Below the pieces are notes generated by a model. It was not told the origin of the DNA, searched no databases, and was given only the letters and a program-made list of their open reading frames with translations. Positions 19,064 through 28,826 of a stretch of DNA of 64,000 bases are shown here, one piece after another (the stretch's first letter is position 1; every line of letters starts with the position of its first letter). The position numbers and the translations under genes are program-made. Source of the stretch: Coriobacteriales bacterium OH1046 (lineage in GTDB: Bacteria > Actinomycetota > Coriobacteriia > Coriobacteriales > Atopobiaceae); contig RQYE01000010.1 of assembly GCA_004010535.1 (NCBI GenBank), positions 1 to 64,000 of the forward strand, given 5' to 3'.

Positions 19064-19793
19064 CGATTATCCCCTCCAGATGGAAAACACGAGCCGCGTT
19101 CTTCCAAAGGACTTTCTCAACGCCATCGGGAAATTCCTTGGCTGCGTTACGGACCTTTATCAACTCAAGTTCGTAATAATTGCATTCTGGTGTACCGGTT
19201 CCCAGCATGACCTTGTCAACGCCAGAGGTCTTCAGGGCACGGTGAATGTTGAAATCCATGCCTCCAGAGGTATCGAGATAGATGTTTGGATTTTTTTCAG
19301 CTATAACGACAGCGCTGGCGTTATCATACTGCAAGCCCATACGGCCCATGATGATGTTAACACGAGGAAAGTCTTTCGCTAGCTGATTGAAGAAAACGGG
19401 GCTACTGAACACTTCTGCGGCACCATAGCACCAAACAACAGCATTATACCGATGGCAGATTTCAAGAAGAGGATAGAACACCTCACGTTCGCATAGCATG
19501 TAGCCATGGCGTAAGGGATGCATATACAAGCCCTTGAAACCCTTGAGCTTCAGGGCATCTTCCAGCTCTACAGCCGCATCATCTCTCCAAGGGTTGACAG
19601 TGTAGAGGCCGATGAAGCGATCAGGGTACCTGAGGATGGCGTTATAAACGGATTCGTTATCCAAACTCTCTGGATGGCAGTTTATAACCGCCCTATCAAT
19701 ACCCGCAGCATTCATCTGATCAAGTAGGGATTCCGCTGTTATTTCTGGTTTGAATCTGTGTCGACCAATGGTATTGGAAATATCGATAATCAA
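19053..19793 (-). CDS. Amidohydrolase_2 family protein (copy B, metal ligands lost)
   Basis: 246 residues from TTG 19793 behind an AGGGGG site. It is clearly a paralogue of copy A, sharing MIID, the VNPW motif near residue 66-69, GF(K/Y)GL and an NAAR-x-(M/F)-x-L end. Every metal ligand visible in copy A is replaced: His8 by Thr8, His122 by Cys122, His150 by Gly150 and Asp199 by Thr199 (Ser occupies position 6). Catalysis of the usual metal-dependent kind is therefore unlikely. It may be a regulatory or scaffolding partner forming a heteromer with copy A. Confidence 0.72.
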   Translation of the reverse strand: MIIDISNTIGRHRFKPEITAESLLDQMNAAGIDRAVINCHPESLDNESVYNAILRYPDRFIGLYTVNPWRDDAAVELEDALKLKGFKGLYMHPLRHGYMLCEREVFYPLLEICHRYNAVVWCYGAAEVFSSPVFFNQLAKDFPRVNIIMGRMGLQYDNASAVVIAEKNPNIYLDTSGGMDFNIHRALKTSGVDKVMLGTGTPECNYYELELIKVRNAAKEFPDGVEKVLWKNAARVFHLEGIIDDH

Positions 19794-19805
19794 AGAAATA
19801 ACCCC

Positions 19806-20822
19806 CTAATGATCCTTGGTCCAATCGGGTCCGAATTGAAGCGCCAAGAATGTTTCGGCAGCAACGCTCTCCGCCAAAGGAACAAGCGTGTCGGAAACCT
19901 CAGGCATCGAGACGGCGTACGCCCTATCCAGCGCGGGCACAGGTTTGTTGGAGTAGACCATCACCTTGCCTCCGTGGTCAAGGATGAAGTTGAGCATCTT
20001 GAGATCCTTGGTACCCTCTTCAAGGATGGGATTGAAAATCTGAGCCATATACTTTTCGGCCATCTTACTGCTATGGTACTGACCGTGAGCGTAATCAGCC
20101 AGCTCCCAAACGGCGGCGCAGTTATGCAGGCCCTCCCTATACGCCAGAGAGAGCTGACGGGCGGTGGCAAGAGAGGTATCGTTTGCCAGCAAATCGTAGA
20201 GAACAACGCCCTTGGCAAAGCTCAGCATCTCTTCCGATGGTTTCTGATAATTAGCTATCCAATCGCAGCACCACGCAACGACTTTATCCACATCTGCCCA
20301 GAACTCCGCATCAAGCTCATCGGTAAGGCGATGGGCAATAATGTTGAGGATAAGCATGGTGTTTTCAAATGTTTTGCTGGTAATGGAGAGTTCCTTCTCA
20401 GAGCCAATAGGCAGAGGAAAATCAGCAATCGCCTGTAGTTTACAGCCATCGCTGTTATATATACCTACAATCTTGGTCACCTTCTTGGCTTTCTCTACAA
20501 GCTCGATCACCTCTGAGGAGTTTCCGGACTGGGAAATCACTATCACCAAAGTCTTGGGAGTGATATGACCGAATTGAAAGCGAGAAAGCTCGTGGGAGCT
20601 GAAGGCAACAGCAGGTATTCCATGGCTGGTAAGATAGCTCCGAACTGAATCGCACGCATAGAGAGAACTGCCCATACCGGTAAGAACTACCTTGTCCATT
20701 TCATCTGCAATAAACGCCTTGAAAATTCTCTCTACCAGTTCAGATTTATCTTCGCGGAAAAACTTGACGGTCCGCTTCAGCAAATCCCCCTGCTCGAGCA
20801 CTTCTTTTAAAAAACTGTTCAT
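19806..20822 (-). CDS. SIS-domain sugar isomerase/deglycase-like protein
   Basis: 338 residues, first gene of the minus-strand operon. SIS motifs are VVLTGMGSSLYACDSV and VIVISQSGNSSEVIELV; the second half carries SLAYREGLHNCAAVWELADYAHG, where the glutamate/histidine cluster of GlmS-type isomerases normally lies. Relatives include FrlB (fructoselysine-6-phosphate deglycase) and AgaS. Having two dissimilar SIS proteins, a disaccharide PTS and two amidohydrolases points to a nitrogen-containing sugar conjugate as substrate, but this is inference. Confidence 0.8.
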   Translation of the reverse strand: MNSFLKEVLEQGDLLKRTVKFFREDKSELVERIFKAFIADEMDKVVLTGMGSSLYACDSVRSYLTSHGIPAVAFSSHELSRFQFGHITPKTLVIVISQSGNSSEVIELVEKAKKVTKIVGIYNSDGCKLQAIADFPLPIGSEKELSITSKTFENTMLILNIIAHRLTDELDAEFWADVDKVVAWCCDWIANYQKPSEEMLSFAKGVVLYDLLANDTSLATARQLSLAYREGLHNCAAVWELADYAHGQYHSSKMAEKYMAQIFNPILEEGTKDLKMLNFILDHGGKVMVYSNKPVPALDRAYAVSMPEVSDTLVPLAESVAAETFLALQFGPDWTKDH

Positions 20823-21132
20823 TTCAATTCTTCTCTATCCTGCTTTTTAGCACATGCGGATGTTTACTTGGAAAGCACTTAAAGCCCTTTCTTTGCACCG
20901 GTTCGTATAAGTTCTTATTTGTTTGTTTAAACCTGATCTGAATTATATGTCTTTGAAAAGTAGAGTGAGGCTATTCTTATAGTATAGGTGCTCACAAAGG
21001 TACTGAAAGTACGACTATATAAACGTTGGAGATTTGGAAATTAACCATTCTGTTCTTTTTGGTACATTTTTCATCGATATTTCTTTTAAATGGTGCTATT
21101 ATGTTTTATGTCGATTTTATGTAGGGAGGACT
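20823..21132. promoter_or_regulatory. Divergent control region of the PTS/SIS operon and its DeoR regulator
   Basis: AT-rich 310-base gap between divergent genes, the expected place for operators of the DeoR protein. A perfect TATAAT lies on the minus strand at 20942-20947 and could be the -10 of the operon, although no clear -35 accompanies it. On the plus strand TTGAAA (20953) and TATAGT (20978) are 19 bases apart, a suboptimal promoter for the regulator. A short palindrome GTACT-GAA-AGTAC at 21000-21012 is a candidate operator. None is decisive. Confidence 0.4.
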
Positions 21133-21900
21133 ATGCTTCAAAATATTCGGCTTGAACGGATAATGGATGTCCTCATACAGGAAAAGGCTGTTGATATACA
21201 GACTTTAGCGACATATCTGGGCGTAACGCCTAAAACGGTGCGCCTGGATTTGGAAAAGCTTGAAAACGCTCATTTCCTTAAGCGTGTCCACGGCGGTGCA
21301 ATTTTGCCAAATCAAACAAATACCGTTCCGTTGCACTTCCAGCGCGATGAGAACCTCCCAAAAAAGGCTCTTATCGCCCGCAAGGCACTGGAGATGCTCC
21401 ACGAAGGCGACGTGGTCCTTCTGGACGACGGCTCTACTTCTCTTGAACTGGCAAAGTTACTGGGCGGGGTCAACCTGACCGTCCTTACAAATGATGTCTT
21501 TATTATCAACGAGTTAATGGATAAGCCCAACATCGACCTATATGTCATCGGCGGCTCATTGAAGCGCAACCATGGACGCTATGTTATTACTGGTGAGGAT
21601 TCTATACAGTTTATAAGAAAATATCGTGTGAACAAGCTATTTTTAGGTATCAGCACCATTGATACCGAAGACGGGCTGATGATATTTTACTATGGCGATC
21701 GTTCAACTAAAAGAGCCTTCATGGCGGCTGCCGACGAGGTAATATGCCTAGCGGATTCCTCGAAGTTCAGCCGTACAGCCTTTACCAGAGTGGCAGGCGT
21801 GAGTGAACTCGACACCATAATAACCGATTCCGGTCTTCCGGAGGAGGAAGCAGTGCGTTACCGTACCCTAGGCATACGGGTTATATATGCGGATAAGTAA
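21133..21900 (+). CDS. DeoR/GlpR-family transcriptional regulator
   Basis: 255 residues. The N-terminal winged helix reads RLERIMDVLIQEKAVDIQTL and then GVTPKTVRLDLEKLE with the following HGGAIL motif, all typical of DeoR proteins. The C-terminal part is the sugar-phosphate sensor fold (VVLLDDGSTSLELAK, LTND, GGSLKRNHGR, ADSSKFSR). I start it at ATG 21133 behind GGGAGGA, not at 21034. It is divergent from the PTS/SIS/amidohydrolase operon and very likely represses it until a phosphorylated intermediate builds up. Confidence 0.9.
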   Translation: MLQNIRLERIMDVLIQEKAVDIQTLATYLGVTPKTVRLDLEKLENAHFLKRVHGGAILPNQTNTVPLHFQRDENLPKKALIARKALEMLHEGDVVLLDDGSTSLELAKLLGGVNLTVLTNDVFIINELMDKPNIDLYVIGGSLKRNHGRYVITGEDSIQFIRKYRVNKLFLGISTIDTEDGLMIFYYGDRSTKRAFMAAADEVICLADSSKFSRTAFTRVAGVSELDTIITDSGLPEEEAVRYRTLGIRVIYADK

Positions 21901-22210
21901 GCCTGTTGCCCAAGTTATGGACTGCGCCCCTCTTGGATGAGGATCGCATCACCCTGGCCCACATCGAGCACGGCAGACGCGCGCAGGAGCGAGGTAGCGG
22001 TCGCTCGCATACCAAAATTCCACTGAACAGGCAAGACAGTGTTTTGCTTCACTTAGAAGTGAGCCGTGCCGTAACAGATTATTGAGCCGCCTTCGTCACG
22101 AAAAGCGAGCCGTATGTGATGACGGCACCTGCATTCGACCGGGCACCGCCAAGCTCCAGTAGAGTTCTCCACAGAGACTTCCCCAAACCCTGGAGGAGGT
22201 TGACGGAAGG

Positions 22211-22650
22211 ATGACGATGCCCAACGATGCCCAAGTCAATGCAGGACTGTATCAGGGAGATGGCGTTCGGGGCTGCTCGCAGAGGGAGATTGCGCGGGAT
22301 CTGCACATCAGCAGGAGCACGGTCGCGAAGTACCTCTCGGAGGACCTGTCCCCACGTCCGCACGCGGTCGCCGGCCGCACAAGCCCGACCATGGCGCCCT
22401 TCGCCGAGGAGGTCGTCTCCTGGCTCGGGGCCGACCGGCTGGCGCCCAAGAAGCAGCGGCGCACGGCGAAGCGCGTGTACGATCGGCTCGTGTCCGGGTA
22501 TGGGTTTCCGGGCTCGCGGTCGATAGTCGAGCGGTTCGTGCGCAATTGGAGGGATTCGAGGCCTCCCGCGCCTGCGGCGGGCTTTCTCGAGCTTGGCTGG
22601 CCATCGCGCGCCGCACGGGGCGACTACGGCAATGCCGTCACGGGGCCCGG
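22211..22650 (+). pseudogene. istA: IS21-family transposase istA, N-terminal remnant
   Basis: About 140 codons resemble IstA: the helix-turn-helix CSQREIARDLHISRSTVAKYL, the linker with RTAKRVYDRLV and SRSIVERFVRNWR, and the start of the catalytic domain FLELGWPSRAARGDYGNAV. Intact relatives have Glu-Trp-x-Pro-Gly-x-Ala-Gln-x-Asp-Phe-Gly at this point. Similarity stops there: the frame remains open but its composition no longer looks like the DDE domain, and no istB follows. A GGAGGAGG-type ribosome site is still present before the ATG. Confidence 0.65.
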
Positions 22651-23598
22651 CAGCCCCGTCGGGGAGGAGGGGATGGCTGCGGCGGATGCCGACGGGCTGC
22701 TCGCGCATCTCGGATCCCGGCATCCCCCGGATGCCGGCGTATTTGCCCTCGGCAACGTTCCCGCCGGCCTTTCCGAGGACGATGCGGACCTTGCGCCGGG
22801 CATCCTCGCTCGCATCCCCGAGCACGACGATAGCCCCGGAGGATACGCGCGCGAAGATGCTGCGGCCGCGCCCATCGGAGACTCGGGAATGGCATCCGAG
22901 GGGGCGTCGAGCGAAAGGGCCGAGGATCGCACAAGCGTGCTCGGCAAGCCCAGCCGCATTGGCCTGGGCGATCGAACAGGGGGTTCCGGGGGCAGGCCAA
23001 TGGTGGGGGGGCTTGGTCGCCGCCCATTGCGAATGCCAGCGCAAGCGGCCCTTGCTCGCGGCCGCTTGGAACCGGGCCTGCAGCTAGATTGGCATTCGGG
23101 CCAGCGGTCCCTGCGGATCGGCCACGCCACCCTCTGCTTGCAGCCTATCACTCTCGGCCCGGCAGGTGCTTCGCCCTGCTTCAGACGATTTTTCTGCCGT
23201 GGTCGTCTGCATGCAACCTAGCTATCTCTCTGCAGGTCAAAGCATGTAGTTAGTCGGCATGCTGGTGTTCACGTTTCCGTAGGCCGAACTTGTCACTCTT
23301 CAATCGAAGTGCGCACTGCCCTGCTTACGGCGATTGCGGGCATGTAGAGAGGCAGCGCCGAGAGGATGGCGCAATGGCGAGCGATCCTCGACGGGATTGC
23401 CTCCGACCGGGCGATGCTCTCGCTCCGGGACAAGCACGCCGGGAAGAACCTCTGCGCGTCGGGCATAGGTCTCGTGTAGTGCTGTGCGACGACGAGGGAG
23501 ATACTGGAGGCAATCGCGTGATGCGTAAGGCATATGCCTATAAGGTAAAGCGCGAGTTCAGAACCGACTTCAGCTTTAGATGCAAATGAGGGAGATAT
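22651..23598. other. Degenerate GC-rich stretch after the istA remnant
   Basis: Several long open frames on both strands overlap here, as happens in GC-rich sequence, but none has recognisable motifs. Around 23370-23475 a plus-strand piece with AILDGIASDRAMLSLRDKHA looks like real protein, but it meets stops at once on continuing, so it is probably another gene fragment. I do not recognise its family. Confidence 0.3.
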
Positions 23599-25400
23599 AT
23601 GGCAAGCGGGAGCATCACGCAGGAGCTTGAAGATGTACTCAACACCTTCCATGAATCTGGATTGAGGTCGGTTCTCGGTGAGGAAAATGCAAGGCATGGC
23701 TTCTGGCCTCAGGCGCTGTACATAGGCAGAAGGGTCGCAAATAACAACAAAGGCGCCATCTATCTCCCTGGGACCGTAGAGGATATGCTGGTGGTCACCA
23801 AGGGTGGAACAGACCAAGAGCACATTGAATTCGTTCAGGTGAAGAGCCTCAAAACAGGCGCCCTTCATCTCAGTCACCTGAATCCCAAAGACAGGAGCGA
23901 TGATCTTGACAAGGATGACTCGTTCTTCGGTCATATACGCACTCTGGAAGCAAGGTTCAGATGTTAGAGCTCGTGTTGTCGTATTTGGAAACGTCGGGCA
24001 GGAGATGAGCAACGTAAACGCAGGACTATGCGCATCTGGCCCCCTCAGGCAGAAAATGGTCGAACGGCATGGACACCCCGAAGATTTGCGAATGGCTTAG
24101 AGAGCATCTGGGTATCAAGCAGGCCGATGAGCCACCCCTTAAATCTCTGCTCGTTCAATCGCTCAACCGGCGTATCGAGACAGCGGCTGCCGTTCCGTTG
24201 GCGTGCGACTATATTATGAGCTACATGTACTCCTGCTGCCGGTGTCGTACGAAAATAACTGAGGAGTCGTGGGGAACAAGGATGGTCGACTTCGGCCTGC
24301 AAGCATCCTCGGCGCGAGGCTATCTCGAGAACTACGGCCACACAGTCGTTCCCCTGTCTGAGTACCTCGTTAATAGCGACTGCGATGCTCTGGAACTGGA
24401 GACCGCATACAGAGCCGGCGCGAGCGCCATACCTGAGCATATTGCCCCTCGGCCTCGATATCGAGCGTCCAATATGGCAGTTGGAAATCAGCAAGGCCTT
24501 TGAATCGAGAAATGCCGCTGTCGTCCCGCGTCTTCCGGACAAGGGAAATCGACCGCGTGCTACCGCTGGCTCACGGACCGCGATGCAATCACCAGAGCCT
24601 ACCTTCTCAACGGAATCTCCCCCGAGAACGCCCCTGGGATCGTCGCGGCACTCAGAAGACTTGCGAACCAAGAGGACGACGTCTATGCCTGCGTTGAGGC
24701 AGGATCTCATACCGGATGGGTTGACCCGTGCACCGAGATCAACCGCCTCAATCGCCCGAACTTAAAGCTCCTTGTCAGCGTTCGCGGGAACGATGCCGCG
24801 TGAGCAGGCTACGACCTGTCAAAAGTTGGAAGTGCGGATGCTTTTCTTCGGTTCGATCAACAGGAAGCCTTGGGGCTGTATACGCATTTCGACACGTCAT
24901 TGTTCCCGTCGTTTAAAAGTGCGTGGAGGGCGTTTGGCGGAAACGGGCCTCCGATGGAGTTCGCCTACTCCCTCAACCACGAACGACGCTTCGCCAGAAA
25001 CTCGAAGGGCAGGTCAAGCAGCTGCGTATGATAGGATGCGATAGCTGGCTGACCTTCCTCTACCTCGCGAGTGTTGCCGGAGAACATGGGCCCCTCATTC
25101 ATTGCCCAACTCAGAGATGAGTCTGAATCAAATGACGTGCAGCGGATGATCGAAGTTCTAGAGGACGAGATGCTCCTGCGGTCAGATGTAGAGCGCGAGT
25201 TGGTGTTTCCCATGCATCCATACCGATCGAAGCTGCTCGCCGAAATCATCGCTCCCATGCTCTACCAAAGCGAAGAGGAACTAGCCCTGAATGCAGCCAA
25301 GTGCGCTCGGAGAGACGAGTCCGTTGCAATACAGACGTTCTCTCGGGCTTGCATCGTAGGAGACTCCGTACTGAAATTATGTCAGCACCCCCAGTCCGCA
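23599..25400 (+). pseudogene. Broken nuclease plus STAND-type NTPase, probable dead anti-phage gene
   Basis: Starts cleanly at ATG 23599 with GAGGGAGATAT before it. The first domain resembles DUF4297/Mrr-like PD-(D/E)xK nucleases: GTVEDMLVV, then FVQVKSL, SFFGHIRTLEARF and, one frame over, RARVVVFGNVGQE. After further frame changes (near 23962, 24075 and 24440-24535) a P-loop SGQGKSTACYRWLTDR appears, then NRPNLKLLVSVRGNDAA with an in-frame stop near 24801. Another frame change brings KLEGQVKQLRMIGCDSW, and finally VERELVFPMHPYRSKLLAEII. It ends where an IS21 end begins. The architecture resembles Avs-type defence proteins. Confidence 0.65.
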
Positions 25401-25419
25401 ACTTGGAGGCTATCAAACA

Positions 25420-25590
25420 CGCCTCCTCCCGGCGCCGCTCGCTAAGGTCAGTGCGCCTGGGAGGAACATGCGACGGGATCGTGCTCCTCGTGGGGTACGG
25501 CCTCCGACTTGACCGAGCTGCTCAGACCCTGATGACTACAGCGTGCGCTTCGCGGCGACCATCAAGGGCAGTTTCTAGTGAATATCAACA
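25420..25590 (-). mobile_element. IS21-type element, 5' terminal fragment only
   Basis: About 160 bases closely match the region just upstream of istA in the larger IS21 remnant (32695-32865). Shared blocks include CCTCCTCCCGGCGCCGCTCGC, GCGCCTGG(G)AGGAA and CTTCGCGGCGACCATCAAGG followed by GCAGTT. The orientation is the same as at 32.7 kb. All coding sequence of the element is gone. It abuts the broken nuclease/NTPase gene, so insertion followed by deletion probably removed that gene's 3' end. The 200 bases after it show nothing I recognise. Confidence 0.6.
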
Positions 25591-25784
25591 GACTCGGCAT
25601 ATGCTTAGGGAGCATAGGGGTTGTCGCCGGAAAGGCGCGTCAAGGTGGTTTGCTGGTGGTGTTACATGCACACCAGATCACCGCTGCTTGCAGTGGAAAT
25701 CCTGAGGGCGATGCCTACCGATGACGACATCACCAGGAAAACGGGGATGATCGGATACGAAGGCAGGACGAACCTCGCGGGTTA

Positions 25785-26203
25785 ACTCTGTTGAGGAGGG
25801 ACTAGGACTGACCGCACGCTTTTTGTCCTATAAGACTGGATAAGCCCGTTCTTCTCGGAGATTTCTGCCAGGTCCTTGTAACGGTACGGTTTTCGGAAGT
25901 ACGTCCCCACCTTGAGAACCGTCATGCCGAGAAACTCGATTTTCTCGGCAGCGTCCTCTACGACGTGCTCCTCCCGGCGTGCTGGCCAGCGCATGCGCTC
26001 GTACTCGGCGCGACGACATAACGAAAGTCGCTCATGCCGAGTAGGCGGTCGAAGAGCGTCTGGTAGGTGCGCTCCGTTGTGGGGACCGGCTCTATGCCAC
26101 GCTCGCGCAGCAGCCCTATCACCTCTTTCACCCGCAGGGTGACCGACTTGTCGGGCGCGAGGAAAGTGCTGTCGAGGTCGAACGAGAGCAGACATATGTG
26201 CAT
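25785..26203 (-). pseudogene. Broken Cof-type HAD phosphatase
   Basis: Read from ATG 26203: LLSFDLDSTFLAPDKS carries the HAD nucleophile motif (Asp-x-Asp-x-Thr, with Ser where Gly is usual), followed by VKEVIGLLRERGIEPVPTT and LFDRLLGMSDFRYVV. The frame then changes and a second piece, IEFLGMTVLKVGTYFRKPYRYKDLAEI, matches no complete Cof protein. Most of the cap domain is absent. So this is a deleted, frameshifted member of the sugar-phosphatase-like HAD family, divergent from the PRD regulator gene. Confidence 0.6.
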
Positions 26204-26371
26204 GTGTCCATGGGAGCCTCTGAAACGTGCGGGCGAGACCTTTCTTGAGAGCAGGCTGTTCGTCGCCGTGGGATGCGGCATCGCGTGGATGCACATTTTC
26301 TTGAACGACTCGGCAAACGGAAGTGGGTATCCGAGAGGAGGTCTCCTTGCTTACACTCTCACTGAGAGGAG

Positions 26372-28309
26372 ATGCCGATGCCTGCGAGTAGTCTGCATAG
26401 CTTTGTTCTTCATTACCTCGCCGACCACGACCGCGTTGACCTTATCGAGCTGAGTGAGCTTGCTGGCGTGACCCAGCAGACGCTCAGGATGGAGCTCTCC
26501 GCCATCAAGGCGGCGGCTTCCTCTGGGGAGCCCTGTTTCGAGGAGCTCTCTAGTCGCTATGTTGAGGTGACAAACCGGACGGTGCTCACGCGGTTCCTGG
26601 ACGCTAGGAGAGCGAGTGGTGAACTCTCCTCGGGCGACCGGGTCGTTCTGGCGCTGGTCCTCTCTCCCGACTTCGTGACCATGAGAAGACTCGCGAGCGA
26701 GCTGTTCATGAGTCGCTCTGCAGTTGAGAAGTGCCTTGCCAAGTTCTCCAGGGAAGGGCTGCTGGCACTGGAGACGAGTCGTCAGCGTGGGGTGAAGCTC
26801 GCAGTTGACGTTGAGGATCGCTATGCGATGCTTGTTCGTATCCTGCGGCCCTATGTGAACGCCACTGACCTCGAGGGAAGCCTCCGGCGCTTTTCCGAGG
26901 ACTGTTTCCCGCTCGGTGCGTTCGTCGATGATGGCGAGCTCGCCGCTTCCCGCGCGTTTGTGGGCGCGGTGCAGGAGCTGGACTCCGCCTCATATGTGGC
27001 CGACTCGCTCGAGGAGTTGCTGTGCCGCGGGCTTGCGGTCTTCTGGTGCGTGCACAGGGACCTTCTACTGGCGTGCGACGGCGAGTCCACCAAGGAGGTA
27101 GAGGACTCGGACTTTGACCATTACGAGGACATTGTCAGACTGTGCCTGTGTGCCGTGGGTGAGGAGGTCCCCTCGGCAGAGGAGGCATATCTCGTCCGGC
27201 TGCTCATGTCGCTGAGAAAGACGTGTACCCATGACAACGACGCGGTGGTCGAGAGGATGGCGCCACTCGTACAGCAAATCGTCGGCGAAATTAAGACCCG
27301 TTACTCGATTGACCTCACGGAGGACCGGAAGCTGCTGGAGGGCCTCTCCCTGCATGTGTGGACCACGGTAATCCGCGGAGTGAGTCTGTCTTCGGAGCCC
27401 GTCCTCTACCCAATGGACGATCTGCGGCGCACCTACCCGTTGGGCTTCGAGCTCGCCGCCGTTGCCGCCGAGGTCATAGAGCGGAGGTACGGGTACCTTC
27501 CCAAGGGCAACGAGATTGCCTACATAGCCCTTCATCTCCAGGCTGCCTTGGAGCGTATGGGCATGTCGACGGACCCTGGCGGGGAGCTGCGGGCAATCAT
27601 CGTCTGCCACTATGGCCTTGCCGCCTCGACTCTCATAGCGGAGAGACTCGAGCGGGTTTTCTCCCAGCTGCGTGTGGTGGGAATGTACTCGGTGGCGGAG
27701 TATCGGGCCCACCTGGACGAGTGTGACGCGATTGTGTCCACCGAGCCACTGGGCGATGACGGGCATCCTGTCTTCTACGTCACCCCCATGCTCCACGAGG
27801 CGGAGCTCGTACCCATGAGTAGGTTTATGGAAGGGCACGACCGATTCGACTCGCGGGCGGCGGTGACGCTGCTCGAGTCCGTCGTCGTCGACCTCAGTGG
27901 GAGCGTTGTGCCGGGCGACTCAATCATGCGACTTGTCGAGGCGCTTCGCGAGCAGGGATGCGTCGACCATCTGTATGGGGAGAGCGTCCTCAGGCGGGAG
28001 CGCGTGTCCCCGACGAGCCTCGACTACATCGCCATTCCGCACGGCGACCCCGAGCATGTGCTGCATACCCGCCTCGCGGTCGGGTTCGCGCCTCAGGGAA
28101 TCGAATGGGACGGGTCGACCGTGTTCGCGGTGCTCATGCTTGCCTTTTCGAGCGAGGGGTTCGCCGCGAGCCCCAGGTTCTTCTCAAGTTTCTACAGACG
28201 CCTGGCCAGGCCTGAGACGGAGCGGGGTTTACGTGAGGTGGCAAAAATGCCGGGTGTGGACTGCCGTAGGCGCATGGTTCGCATCGTCATCGGCGACGGG
28301 GGGAGGTGA
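26372..28309 (+). CDS. PRD-domain transcriptional regulator with PTS IIB- and IIA-like domains
   Basis: 645 residues in the order of MtlR/LicR-type regulators: N-terminal HTH domains to about 150, PRD regions to about 395 (conserved histidines His328 and His388, in KGNEIAYIALHLQ), a IIB-like domain with Cys412 (IIVCHYGLAAS) and a C-terminal IIA-like domain with His557 (YIAIPHGDPEH). Phosphorylation at these sites by the PTS tells the regulator whether sugar is present and so controls the downstream operon. It leads a five-gene plus-strand operon ending with an aldolase; the next gene starts 7 bases after its stop. Confidence 0.88.
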   Translation: MPMPASSLHSFVLHYLADHDRVDLIELSELAGVTQQTLRMELSAIKAAASSGEPCFEELSSRYVEVTNRTVLTRFLDARRASGELSSGDRVVLALVLSPDFVTMRRLASELFMSRSAVEKCLAKFSREGLLALETSRQRGVKLAVDVEDRYAMLVRILRPYVNATDLEGSLRRFSEDCFPLGAFVDDGELAASRAFVGAVQELDSASYVADSLEELLCRGLAVFWCVHRDLLLACDGESTKEVEDSDFDHYEDIVRLCLCAVGEEVPSAEEAYLVRLLMSLRKTCTHDNDAVVERMAPLVQQIVGEIKTRYSIDLTEDRKLLEGLSLHVWTTVIRGVSLSSEPVLYPMDDLRRTYPLGFELAAVAAEVIERRYGYLPKGNEIAYIALHLQAALERMGMSTDPGGELRAIIVCHYGLAASTLIAERLERVFSQLRVVGMYSVAEYRAHLDECDAIVSTEPLGDDGHPVFYVTPMLHEAELVPMSRFMEGHDRFDSRAAVTLLESVVVDLSGSVVPGDSIMRLVEALREQGCVDHLYGESVLRRERVSPTSLDYIAIPHGDPEHVLHTRLAVGFAPQGIEWDGSTVFAVLMLAFSSEGFAASPRFFSSFYRRLARPETERGLREVAKMPGVDCRRRMVRIVIGDGGR

Positions 28310-28316
28310 GATACGG

Positions 28317-28826
28317 GTGGATGTTACCGACGTTCTGCGCACTGACTGCGTTGCTTTCGACCAGCACCTTTCCACCAAGGAACAGGTATTCGACTTTCTG
28401 ATCGAACTGCTCATGCGCTGCGGGGCGCTCACCTCGGAGGGGATGTTCAAGAGGGCGGTCTGGGAGCGAGAGGACCTTGCCATGACGGGCCTCCAGGACG
28501 GGATTGCGATTCCCCATGGAATCAGTCCTGTCGTGACGCGCCCTGCCATGGCGTACGTGCGGCTGGCGAGCCCCCTTCCATGGGAGTCGATTGACGACGT
28601 TCCCGTGAGGCATGTCTTTCTCCTTGCCATACCCAAGCAGGGGGAGGGCGAGAAGGGCGCCATGCATCTTCGCATGCTCTCGACGCTGGCACGCAGTCTC
28701 GTCAGGCCGGGGGTCATTGCCAGAGTCGACGGGGCAAGAAATGCGTATGAGTTGCTGGAGGCGCTTCGTTACGGGCAGGTCGCCAAGACAACAGCGTGCG
28801 AGTTTAACATAAGGGAGGCATTATGA
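28317..28826 (+). CDS. PTS fructose-type IIA component
   Basis: 169 residues from GTG 28317, preceded by GGGGGGAGG at a good distance. The EIIA-fructose/mannitol fold is shown by HLSTKEQVFDFLIELL and by the phosphorylation site His67 in LQDGIAIPHGI, followed by VTRPAMAYVRL and VRHVFLLAIP. It hands phosphate from HPr to the IIB protein of the next gene, whose ATG overlaps its stop. Confidence 0.88.
   Translation: MDVTDVLRTDCVAFDQHLSTKEQVFDFLIELLMRCGALTSEGMFKRAVWEREDLAMTGLQDGIAIPHGISPVVTRPAMAYVRLASPLPWESIDDVPVRHVFLLAIPKQGEGEKGAMHLRMLSTLARSLVRPGVIARVDGARNAYELLEALRYGQVAKTTACEFNIREAL

Noticed and set aside
22079-23044. 321-residue minus-strand frame over the istA remnant
   Set aside because: No motif; the plus strand carries IstA similarity in its first part, so this is a shadow of degenerate GC-rich DNA.
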